Part shown: one piece after another, positions 1 through 6,826 of the stretch
How positions within the stretch are numbered: position 1 is the first letter of the stretch
Layout: each line of letters starts with the position of its first letter
NCBI GenBank assembly: GCA_001805125.1
Contig: MHEF01000092.1
Location: 414-10,578, forward strand
Origin: Nitrospirae bacterium RBG_13_39_12
GTDB lineage: Bacteria; Nitrospirota; Thermodesulfovibrionia; Thermodesulfovibrionales; SM23-35
Reading direction: 5' to 3'
Length of the DNA: 10,165 nt
Notes under the pieces: generated by a model
What the model saw: only the letters and a program-made list of their open reading frames with translations
What the model was told of the DNA's origin: nothing
Databases searched by the model: none
Translations under genes and position numbers: made by a program

Positions 1-3000
1 ATCGTACAGGTGCCAAGCCCTGTCTAATAACCTCTTTCTGTATATCATTGTCATGGAAATAGGCTCTTCCTTCACCATGTGCAACCCAAACACCTAATGT
101 CGAGCCAACCATCCCCTTCAGCATAATGGCGGGACTCGGTAAAATGTGAACTGTTGAGAATCGTGATTCGAATCTGCCTGACCTGTTCTGTATAAATCTT
201 GGCTGAACGCTATCCGGAATTCCTTTCCAGGGAACCCAGCCGAGGAGCGCCATGAGCTGGCAACCGTTACAAACTCCGAGGCTAAAGCTATCTAGCCTTT
301 CATAAAACTTTTGAAATTGTTCATAGAGTCTTTCATGGAACCTGATTACCCCTGCCCAACCTTTGGCAGAATCAAGTACATCTGCATAACTAAAACCACC
401 TACAAAGGCAACCCCCCTGAAGTTATCAAGACTTATTCTCCCATCAAGTAGATCAGTCATCATTATATCCCATACTTCAAATCCTGCCTGATAAAAAGCG
501 GAGGTCATTTCACGGTCTCCGTTGCTGCCTTCTTCACGAATTATTGCCACTCTATGTTTGATTTGTTTTTCTATAATCTCCTGAGGTGTTTTTTGAGGAT
601 TAAATGTCAAGATATATTTAGGACCTTTTCTATTGAAATTTATCTTTCTTTCTTCGTCAACGCAGTCAGGATTTGCCTGGCGTCTGTCGAGTTGATAACT
701 CGTTTCCTCCCATAAATTCCTTAGAACTATCGTGTCCTCTTTTAAAACAGATCGCTTATCTACGCTAATATTTATATTTTTATCTGTCGTGGTATTTCCG
801 ATAATTTGATAGGGTATTTTTTCCTTTTTTAGACAGAATATTATTTTTTTCTCATTCTCATTGAGATATTCGATTACCATTCCAAGCTCTTCTGAGAATA
901 GAAGAGAAAAAACTTGAGAAGTTGAGAAACTATGAAGTTGAGATTTCTTGTCTTCTGAGCCTCTTATCTTCTTAACCTCTTTTTCTGACTTTTGAGTTTT
1001 GACTTTTGACTTGATATTCACATCAATCCCGCAGTTACCTCCGAACACCATCTCAAGCAATGTAGTAACTAATCCTCCGTCACTTCTATCATGCCCTGAA
1101 AGTATCACGTCATCCGCTATGAGCTTTTGTATAGCATTAAAGGTGCGCTTAAGAAGTTGGGGATCGTCAACATCAGGAGATTCATTTCCGATTTGTCCAT
1201 AGACATGCGCTAAAGCAGTGCCCCCTGTTCTGTCCCTGCCTTTTCCAAGATCAATATAAAGAAGCCTGCTTTCACCCGGCCTTTTGATATCTGGTGTGAT
1301 AACCTTTAATATATTTGGACATGAAACATATGCAGAAATAACAAGAGTTCCCGGTGCCTTGACAATTTCCGTTTTGCCTGATGAATCTAGAACTCTGGCA
1401 GCCATTGAAAGGCTGTCTTTACCACCATCAATTGCTATACCAAGTTCAATTAAGATATCCCTTAAAGCCACCGCAGCATCGTAAAGCCTTGCACCTTCAC
1501 CAGGAAGCTTTGCTGCCCACATCCAGTTGCCAGAGCATTTTATATCTTCAAGGGAACTGACCTGTGCCCACACGATATTGGTTAATGCCTCACCTACACT
1601 CATTCGAGCCATTGCCTGAGGGTTTACCAGCCCCTTTATTGGTTGTTCACCAATAGCAGTAGCTGCACCTGTTAATCCGAAATGGCCCTGACTTACAACT
1701 GCAACATCAGATATTGTAAGCTGGAGAGGACCTGAGCATTGCTGTTGCACTATAAGACCGGTAACAGATCTATCGACCTTGTTTGTAAGAAACCTCTTGG
1801 AGCCAACTGACACAAGCCGGAACACTCTTTCAACAGCATCCATAACAGTAATATTTTCAGGTATTTGTAAAGGGTTAAGATCAGGTATTATCCTCTTAAT
1901 TTTGAAGGTCTTCTGCGGCATCTTGCCAAGCACCTTTGATAACTCAAAATTCACTGGAACGCTTCCGTCTACCTTATCATGAAGTACTATGTAACCATCT
2001 CCTGTAATCTCTCCGATAACTGAGCAAGGAACTTTCTCCCTTCTACATAGAGCAATAAACTTTTCAGCCTCATACGGTTGTATAAGGAGTGCATCCTGTT
2101 CCTGGTATTCAGCACCCCATATCTCAAGTACTGAAAGTGTATTATCACCCAGCTGAATACTTCTTATTTCTATTCTTGCACCGGCAGGATAAATGATTTC
2201 TTTAACAACATTACAATTACCCCCTGCACCCTGATCATGGATGCTGATAACGGGATTCTCATTACCCATCTCCACACATGCCCTTATAACCCTGTTAACC
2301 TTTTGCTCCATCTCTGCATCACCGCGCTGTACAGCACTGAAGTCTAGCTCAGCTATATTTTCGCCCTGAATCATGCTCGAGGCAGACCCCCCCCCAATCC
2401 CGATTCTATAAGCAGGTCCTCCTATCTTGATTACAAGCATTCCTTTTCGTGGTTCTTCCTTCTCAATGTGCCTTTTATCAATCTGTCCTATGCCACCGGT
2501 AAACATTATGGGTTTTATCCATTCGCTTCTTTCCTTGTCCGGCAATCTCAAGCCAAAAGACCTTGTAAAGCCCTGAATAACCGGTTCACCAAATTTATTT
2601 CCATAATCAGAAGCTCCGTTACTTGCTTCTATTTCTATCTGAAGAGGTGATGCAAGGTTTAACGGATATTCAAAAGAGGGGTCTTCCCATGGCAGGTAGT
2701 ACCCTGGTATCTGTAGATTGCCAACACAGTATGCAGCTGTACCTGCAACAACCAAGCTGCCTTTTCCAGTAGCATGCACATCCCTTATCCTGCCGCCTGT
2801 GCCTGTTTCTGCTCCTGGAAACGGTGCAACACCTGTAGGAAAATTGTGTGTCTCTGCTGTAAATATAATGTGATAATTAAGCTTTGCATTCTGAAAGCAG
2901 GAGGGTTTATCCGGTTGCTCAGGGATTATTGTCTCGATTTCGTATCCGCGAATCGCACTTGAGTTATCCTTAAAGGCAATAATACTGTTTCCGGGTTTTC

Positions 3001-3838
3001 TTTCTAATGGATGCTTGATTATATCCATTAATGTATACGGTATCTTTCTTCCGTCAATTATCAGCCTTCCCCTAAAAAACCAGTGTCTGGAATGCTCGCT
3101 GTTTGACTGACCAAGATCAAAACATTCTACATTTGTGGGGTTGCGACCCAAGTCATTAACAAATAGATTGTAATAATATTCAATGTCCCAGTCATCAAGA
3201 CCAAGTCCGGTTTTAATGTTTATTTTCTTTAAAGCTTCTATCCCTTCCTCAATTAGTGGTACGATATAAACAGGTTCTGCTTTTATTCCTGTCCCAAAAG
3301 TAATAAGCTTTTCCGGATAATGGCACTCCGTCATCCTGTCATGGACGAGTTCGATAAATTCCTGCAGTTGTGAAGTTGTGAAGTTCAGAGGTTGAGATTT
3401 ATTTTCTTTTTTACTGCTTGGTGCATACTGCTTACCCTTTACTAATCTGTATCTTCTCGACCTTTCAATTCTGATAATTTTTGTCAATCCGCAGGCGTGG
3501 CATACCGAGACTGCATTAGTCGACCATGCAGTTGTAAAGTTCATGCGGGGACCAACCTCAACAACAAAACTCGGATTTTGTCTGCCGGAGGCAGATTCGA
3601 ATTTCGAATTAAAAAAACTCTTCTCCGAAAAATTATCCGGTTCGAATGTTTCAGACAACAGCCATCTAATGATATCTAATTCTTTTTGTGTAAGAGATGC
3701 AGATATTTCAATATTAAAGCAATATTCTGTTTCTATGTCGCTTATTTGAGAAGAAATATTCTTCCGAGCAACTGCCAATAGTTCATTTTTTTTCGACAGC
3801 GAAAAGGCCGGGGTTCGATAAAAATGCAATAAATTCAT
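1..3838 (-). CDS. purL: Phosphoribosylformylglycinamidine (FGAM) synthase, single-chain PurL/PFAS type, C-terminus off the left edge
   Basis: Converts FGAR, glutamine and ATP to FGAM, the fourth step of de novo purine synthesis in the cytoplasm. My translation gives 1,279 codons open from ATG 3838 to the window edge. The N-terminus (MNLLHFYRTPAF) resembles human PFAS. Motifs in order: GPRMNFTTAWSTN near residue 100, SNSEHSRHWFF, ETHNFPTGVAPF (from residue 329), GASDYGNKFGEP, MEQKVNRVIRA, CSGNWMWAAKLPGEG, DGGKDS (804-809), SGHDRSDGGL (ends near 923). A class-I glutaminase domain begins near residue 1095 with nucleophile Cys1190 in LGVCNGCQL. The His/Glu of that triad lie in the missing ~75 residues. 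The sequence is closer to the eukaryotic PFAS pattern than to E. coli PurL. ATG 3838 is the only usual start after the in-frame stop at 3851-3853, but no good Shine-Dalgarno is visible. It lies 39 nt behind purB, probably in one operon. Three repeat-derived insertions keep frame (listed separately). Confidence 0.95.
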   Translation of the reverse strand, partial: MNLLHFYRTPAFSLSKKNELLAVARKNISSQISDIETEYCFNIEISASLTQKELDIIRWLLSETFEPDNFSEKSFFNSKFESASGRQNPSFVVEVGPRMNFTTAWSTNAVSVCHACGLTKIIRIERSRRYRLVKGKQYAPSSKKENKSQPLNFTTSQLQEFIELVHDRMTECHYPEKLITFGTGIKAEPVYIVPLIEEGIEALKKINIKTGLGLDDWDIEYYYNLFVNDLGRNPTNVECFDLGQSNSEHSRHWFFRGRLIIDGRKIPYTLMDIIKHPLERKPGNSIIAFKDNSSAIRGYEIETIIPEQPDKPSCFQNAKLNYHIIFTAETHNFPTGVAPFPGAETGTGGRIRDVHATGKGSLVVAGTAAYCVGNLQIPGYYLPWEDPSFEYPLNLASPLQIEIEASNGASDYGNKFGEPVIQGFTRSFGLRLPDKERSEWIKPIMFTGGIGQIDKRHIEKEEPRKGMLVIKIGGPAYRIGIGGGSASSMIQGENIAELDFSAVQRGDAEMEQKVNRVIRACVEMGNENPVISIHDQGAGGNCNVVKEIIYPAGARIEIRSIQLGDNTLSVLEIWGAEYQEQDALLIQPYEAEKFIALCRREKVPCSVIGEITGDGYIVLHDKVDGSVPVNFELSKVLGKMPQKTFKIKRIIPDLNPLQIPENITVMDAVERVFRLVSVGSKRFLTNKVDRSVTGLIVQQQCSGPLQLTISDVAVVSQGHFGLTGAATAIGEQPIKGLVNPQAMARMSVGEALTNIVWAQVSSLEDIKCSGNWMWAAKLPGEGARLYDAAVALRDILIELGIAIDGGKDSLSMAARVLDSSGKTEIVKAPGTLVISAYVSCPNILKVITPDIKRPGESRLLYIDLGKGRDRTGGTALAHVYGQIGNESPDVDDPQLLKRTFNAIQKLIADDVILSGHDRSDGGLVTTLLEMVFGGNCGIDVNIKSKVKTQKSEKEVKKIRGSEDKKSQLHSFSTSQVFSLLFSEELGMVIEYLNENEKKIIFCLKKEKIPYQIIGNTTTDKNINISVDKRSVLKEDTIVLRNLWEETSYQLDRRQANPDCVDEERKINFNRKGPKYILTFNPQKTPQEIIEKQIKHRVAIIREEGSNGDREMTSAFYQAGFEVWDIMMTDLLDGRISLDNFRGVAFVGGFSYADVLDSAKGWAGVIRFHERLYEQFQKFYERLDSFSLGVCNGCQLMALLGWVPWKGIPDSVQPRFIQNRSGRFESRFSTVHILPSPAIMLKGMVGSTLGVWVAHGEGRAYFHDNDIQKEVIRQGLAPVR
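911..946 (-). repeat. Imperfect tandem-repeat block inside purL (tctcaactt-type)
   Basis: On the purL coding strand this block contains tctcaactt twice, spaced 16 nt apart, and opens with aaatctcaac. The same ten bases open the block at 3367-3400. It encodes part of a stretch (about residues 943-974, including QLHSFSTSQV) lying between CGIDVNI and FSLLFSEELG. FGAM synthases I can recall have a much shorter link here, so I infer an in-frame insertion of non-coding-type repeat DNA. No function is implied beyond a surface loop. Confidence 0.6.
986..1013 (-). repeat. Four 7-nt tandem units inside purL (tgacttt-type)
   Basis: The plus strand reads tgacttt, tgagttt, tgacttt, tgacttg without a gap: four units of period 7 with one mismatch each in the second and fourth. 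On the coding strand these give the lysine-rich KSKVKTQKS near residues 943-951. Together with the 911-946 block this adds roughly 27 residues compared with human PFAS recalled from memory. A period of 7 in coding DNA is unusual, because it does not follow codons, and points to inserted repeat sequence. Confidence 0.65.
3367..3400 (-). repeat. Tandem-repeat block inside purL (aacttcac units)
   Basis: The coding strand reads aaatctcaacctctg followed by aacttcac, aacttcac and a partial aactgcag, so 8-nt units are repeated. It encodes KSQPLNFTTSQL near residues 147-158. It sits between the RRYRL strand and the conserved LVHDRMTE helix, where human PFAS has about 15 fewer residues. It shares its opening aaatctcaac with the 911-946 block, which suggests one repeat family inserted twice in the same gene. 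Confidence 0.6.
3571..3610 (-). repeat. Palindromic repeat element, copy 1, in frame inside purL
   Basis: This 40-nt segment matches plus-strand 5201-5240 at 35 of 40 positions when read on the purL coding strand. Its core is a perfect 6-bp stem, tctgcc/ggcaga, with a 3-nt loop (3581-3595). It encodes residues 77-90, NSKFESASGRQNPS, between FSEKSFF and the conserved VVEVGPRMNF. Human PFAS is about 10 residues shorter here. Seen: the repeat and the intact frame. Inferred: insertion of a mobile or REP-like element that the protein tolerates. Confidence 0.8.
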
Positions 3839-3877
3839 CAGGGATTTATTTTAGCAGAAATGGAAGATTGTAATGAT

Positions 3878-5179
3878 TTATTTGGCTGTCCCAAAAACCC
3901 TTTTAAATATATAGTCTATATTTTTCAGATAATATTTGAGATTAAAAATGTTTTCAATCTCTTTCATTGTAAGATATTTTCTTACTTCCTTATCTTTTGA
4001 TAATAACTTTTTGAACTGAATTCCTGACTTCCAGCTGTTCATCGCATTTTTCTGCACAATATCATATGCATGTTCACGGTCAATGCCTTTATCAATAAGA
4101 GCAAGCATTACCCTCTGAGAAGTAAAAAGGCCATAGCTTTTATATATATTCTCTTTCATCCTTTTCGGATAAACATGAAGCTTCTCCAGGATTCCTGTAA
4201 TTCTGTCAAGCATATAATCAACTAGTATTGTACTATCCGGAATTATCACACGTTCAACAGATGAATGTGATATGTCCCGTTCATGCCATAAAGCAATATT
4301 TTCGAAAGCTGCCATAGCATTCGACCTTACAAGCCTTGAAAGACCAGCAAGATTTTCGCAGCCAACAGGATTTCTCTTATGCGGCATTGCTGACGATCCT
4401 TTCTGTCCTTCCATAAAAGGTTCTTCTGCTTCAAAAACCTCTGATCTCTGGAGATGCCTTATCTCAACCGCTATCTTTTCAAGAGAAGCTGCTATGAGTG
4501 CGAGAGTTGCAAGATACTCTGCGTGCCGATCCCTCTGGACCACCTGGGTTGCGACAGGTTCGGGCTTAAGGCCGAGCTTTTTGCATACCTTTTCCTCAAC
4601 TGCAGGTGGGATATTGGAGAAAGTACCAACAGCTCCAGAAAGCTTCCCTACATTTATTACATCCCTTGCCTTTCTCATCCTTGCCAGGTTTCTCTTCATG
4701 TCTTCATACCACAGGGCAAACTTTAACCCAAAAGTTATTGGTTCCGCATGGATACCATGGCTCCTTCCCATCATTGGTGTGTCTTTATATCTGAAAGCCT
4801 GCCTTTTAAGGACATCCAACAATTCCTTTATATCTTTTATGATAATGTTAGACGCTTCACGCATAAGCATTGCCAATGCAGTATCCAGTATATCCGATGA
4901 AGTCAATCCCTTATGGATAAACCTCGATTCTGTCCCGAGATTCTGAGCCACTGATGTAAGGAATGCTATGACATCGTGCTTAACAACCCTTTCAATATCG
5001 TCAATCTTCTGGATATCAAATCTTACCTTTTTCTTGATCACCTTCAGGGCATCCTTTGGTATCTCACCGAGTTCGGCCCATGCCTCACACACAGCAATCT
5101 CTATATCAAGCCATTTTTTGTACTTATTCTCTAAATCCCACAACCTTCCCATCACAGGACGTGTGTAACGTGATATCAT
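3878..5179 (-). CDS. purB: Adenylosuccinate lyase
   Basis: A 433-aa homotetrameric cytosolic lyase of the fumarase/aspartase superfamily. It splits SAICAR to AICAR plus fumarate and adenylosuccinate to AMP plus fumarate, so it serves both the purine pathway and AMP synthesis. Length and motifs match the B. subtilis type: VKHDV with His68, TSSD at 93-96, GRSHGIHAEP with His141 (general acid/base region), and the superfamily signature GSSAMPHKRNP at 261-271 with the mobile-loop catalytic serine. No key residue is missing. The start ATG at 5177-5179 is supported by an AAGGAGG Shine-Dalgarno 8 nt upstream. It is the first gene of a probable purB-purL operon and is divergent from rpsB. A palindromic repeat sits directly upstream of its ribosome binding site. 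Confidence 0.97.
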   Translation of the reverse strand: MISRYTRPVMGRLWDLENKYKKWLDIEIAVCEAWAELGEIPKDALKVIKKKVRFDIQKIDDIERVVKHDVIAFLTSVAQNLGTESRFIHKGLTSSDILDTALAMLMREASNIIIKDIKELLDVLKRQAFRYKDTPMMGRSHGIHAEPITFGLKFALWYEDMKRNLARMRKARDVINVGKLSGAVGTFSNIPPAVEEKVCKKLGLKPEPVATQVVQRDRHAEYLATLALIAASLEKIAVEIRHLQRSEVFEAEEPFMEGQKGSSAMPHKRNPVGCENLAGLSRLVRSNAMAAFENIALWHERDISHSSVERVIIPDSTILVDYMLDRITGILEKLHVYPKRMKENIYKSYGLFTSQRVMLALIDKGIDREHAYDIVQKNAMNSWKSGIQFKKLLSKDKEVRKYLTMKEIENIFNLKYYLKNIDYIFKRVFGTAK

Positions 5180-5187
5180 TTTTACCC

Positions 5188-5194
5188 CCTCCTT
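5188..5194 (-). promoter_or_regulatory. purB ribosome binding site
   Basis: Minus strand AAGGAGG followed by the 8-nt spacer gggtaaaa and ATG. It fixes the purB start. The palindromic element begins only 5 nt farther upstream. Confidence 0.85.
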
Positions 5195-5199
5195 ACGGA

Positions 5200-5250
5200 G
5201 AATTCGAAATTCGAATCCGCCTTAGGCGGACAAAATTCGAAATTCCGAAA
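5200..5250 (+). repeat. Palindromic repeat element, copy 2, in the purB 5' region
   Basis: Plus-strand 5201-5240 matches the purL-embedded copy at 35/40 positions. The core hairpin is tccgcc (5216-5221), loop tta, ggcgga (5225-5230). It is flanked by nested aattcgaaattcga on the left and aattcgaaattccg on the right, giving a larger imperfect inverted arrangement. Relative to copy 1, both stem arms differ by one base each and the changes pair (T:A against C:G), so the hairpin is kept. It lies in the likely untranslated leader or promoter of purB. Confidence 0.8.
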
Positions 5251-5335
5251 TAAATTTACTACTACCTGCTAAAAACATGTCAGGTAAATAGTATATGTGT
5301 CTGTTGATAATTGTAGCATCTCATGCCCTTGCAAA

Positions 5336-5432
5336 AAAAGACATTTTTGTGTTAGTCTTTTGTTCTCCGAAAGACAGGTGTTTTCTTTCGGAAATACATC
5401 ATTCTGCCTCTGTGCGCCGATATGGCGATATC
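5336..5432 (+). promoter_or_regulatory. Candidate structured leader of rpsB
   Basis: Three potential hairpins lie in line ahead of rpsB: aaaagac/gtctttt (5336-5342 with 5355-5361); a perfect 8-bp stem tccgaaag/ctttcgga (5366-5373 with 5385-5392); and a switch-like segment near 5415-5432, where cgcc can pair with ggcg or, alternatively, gatat with atatc. S2 is known to repress its own rpsB-tsf mRNA through leader RNA in E. coli and other bacteria, so an autoregulatory leader is a reasonable inference. I do not recognise a named family, and no clear -35/-10 pair stands out. Confidence 0.4.
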
Positions 5433-5457
5433 ACGAGTAAACAGAGGGACAGGAAAC

Positions 5458-5464
5458 AGGAGGA
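5458..5464 (+). promoter_or_regulatory. rpsB ribosome binding site
   Basis: AGGAGGA lies 10 nt before ATG 5475. It supports this start over the ATG at 5487 and over the long open extension upstream to 5295. Confidence 0.8.
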
Positions 5465-5474
5465 GAGACAAGAG

Positions 5475-6236
5475 ATGGTAGTAGCAATGAAGGAACTGCT
5501 TGAAGCAGGAGTACACTTTGGCCATCAGGTAAAGCGATGGCACCCCAAGATGAAAAAATACATCTTTGGAGAAAGAAATGGTATCTATATTATTGATCTT
5601 CAGAAGACAGTAAAAGGGCTTGAAGATGCCTATAACTTCGTGAAAGTTTTAGCATCAACAGGAGCGCCTATACTTTTTGTCGGCACAAAAAAACAATCAC
5701 AAGATGCTATTCAGGAAGAGGCAACAAGGGCCGGGGCATTTTTTGTCAACCAGCGCTGGCTTGGTGGTATGCTATCAAATTTTTATACTATAAAGAAAAG
5801 CATAGAAAAACTGAAAAAATTTGAAACCATGAAAGAGGACGGCACATTAAACCTGCTTACCAAAAAAGAGGTTGCTGCTATCGAAAAAGAAAAAGCTAAA
5901 CTGGAAAAGAACCTGTCAGGCATTAAAGAGATGACGAGGCTCCCGGAAGCCCTTTTTATAGTAGATCCCAAGAAGGAGAGGATTGCTGTGGCAGAAGCAA
6001 GAAAACTCTCTGTGCCTATAGTTGCAATAGTTGATACAAACTGCGACCCTGATGAAGTCGATTATGTAATACCTGGGAATGATGATGCTATAAGGGCTAT
6101 AAAACTCATTACCTCAAAAATGGCAGATGCTGTAATCGAAGGCAAAGAAATACTGTCAAAAACTGCTGCAGAAAGTATCGAGAGTCAGAAGGTCGAGGAA
6201 AAGATAGAACAGGAAGAAGCTGAGGAGGCAAAATGA
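5475..6236 (+). CDS. rpsB: Small ribosomal subunit protein uS2
   Basis: A 253-aa protein of the 30S subunit that binds between head and body and is needed for S1 association and mRNA binding. S2 features: LLEAGVHFGHQVKRWHPKM at 8-26, IYIIDLQKT, QRWLGGMLSNF (93-103), LPEALFIVDPKKE near 156-168, and VDTNCDPDEVDYVIPGNDDA near 196-215. The central KLEKNLSGIKEM helix is the S2 coiled-coil region. The C-terminus is a charged, Glu/Lys-rich tail, common in this family. The frame is open 60 codons farther upstream, but that part has no S2 character and the Shine-Dalgarno picks 5475. It is the first gene of the translation cluster, and its stop overlaps the tsf start (ATGA). Confidence 0.97.
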   Translation: MVVAMKELLEAGVHFGHQVKRWHPKMKKYIFGERNGIYIIDLQKTVKGLEDAYNFVKVLASTGAPILFVGTKKQSQDAIQEEATRAGAFFVNQRWLGGMLSNFYTIKKSIEKLKKFETMKEDGTLNLLTKKEVAAIEKEKAKLEKNLSGIKEMTRLPEALFIVDPKKERIAVAEARKLSVPIVAIVDTNCDPDEVDYVIPGNDDAIRAIKLITSKMADAVIEGKEILSKTAAESIESQKVEEKIEQEEAEEAK

Positions 6237-6826
6237 CAGTGATCTCTCCAGGAATGATTAAAGACCTCAGGGAAAAAACTGGTGTCGGTATGATGGATTG
6301 CAAAAAAGCACTCACAGAATGTAACGGAGATTTTGAAAAGGCTATAGACCTGCTCAGACAGAAAGGCCTTGCAACTGCACTGAAAAAAGCAGGCAGAACC
6401 ACATCTGAAGGACTCATATACTCATACATACATATGGGGAAAATAGGCGCAATGGTTGAGGTTAACTGTGAGACAGATTTTGTCGCAAAAACTGATGATT
6501 TCAAAGAACTTATAAAGGATATTGCTATGCATATAGCAGCTGCAAATCCATTATACCTCTCCAGAGATGTTGTACCTCCGGCTACTATTGAACGGGAGAA
6601 AGATATATACATAGTACAAGTTACAGACAAACCAGCACATGTTGTCGAAAAGATAATAGAGGGCAAGCTTGAGAAGTTTTACACTGACACCTGTCTTCTT
6701 GATCAGCTATTCGTCAAGGATCCCGATCAGAAGAAAAAGATTAAGGATATAATTTCCGAGAAAGTCGCAAAGCTGGGTGAAAATATAATCATAAGAAGAT
6801 TTGTCAGGTTTCAACTTGGAGAATAA
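6233..6826 (+). CDS. tsf: Elongation factor Ts, short form
   Basis: Guanine-nucleotide exchange factor that reloads EF-Tu with GTP during elongation. The 197 residues begin with a UBA-like domain that binds EF-Tu (LREKTGVGMMDCKKAL at 12-27, then ALKKAGRTTSEG). The core subdomain follows, with the signature VEVNCETDFVAK (75-86), whose TDFV contacts the EF-Tu G domain. At 197 aa it has one core repeat, like Thermus EF-Ts, against 283 aa in E. coli. The start overlaps the rpsB stop by 4 nt (ATGA) and a GAGGAGG motif lies 4 nt before it, so translation is probably coupled to S2. Confidence 0.96.
   Translation: MTVISPGMIKDLREKTGVGMMDCKKALTECNGDFEKAIDLLRQKGLATALKKAGRTTSEGLIYSYIHMGKIGAMVEVNCETDFVAKTDDFKELIKDIAMHIAAANPLYLSRDVVPPATIEREKDIYIVQVTDKPAHVVEKIIEGKLEKFYTDTCLLDQLFVKDPDQKKKIKDIISEKVAKLGENIIIRRFVRFQLGE

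Noticed and set aside
166..179. 14-nt match (attcgaatctgcct) to the palindromic element in the opposite orientation
   Set aside because: It encodes the SGRFES part of a motif conserved in PurL/PFAS proteins generally, so it is not an insertion; the match is probably chance.
4272..4946. 224-codon plus-strand open frame antisense to purB
   Set aside because: It lies wholly over the conserved purB coding sequence; its translation is low-complexity Ser/Leu/Phe-rich with no family pattern, typical of a shadow frame.
5295..5474. In-frame 60-codon extension upstream of rpsB starting at ATG 5295
   Set aside because: It has no S2 homology, overlaps the hairpin-rich leader, and the strong AGGAGGA selects ATG 5475.
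6109..6666. 185-codon minus-strand open frame over tsf
   Set aside because: Shadow of a clearly conserved gene, with no ribosome binding site or recognisable domain.
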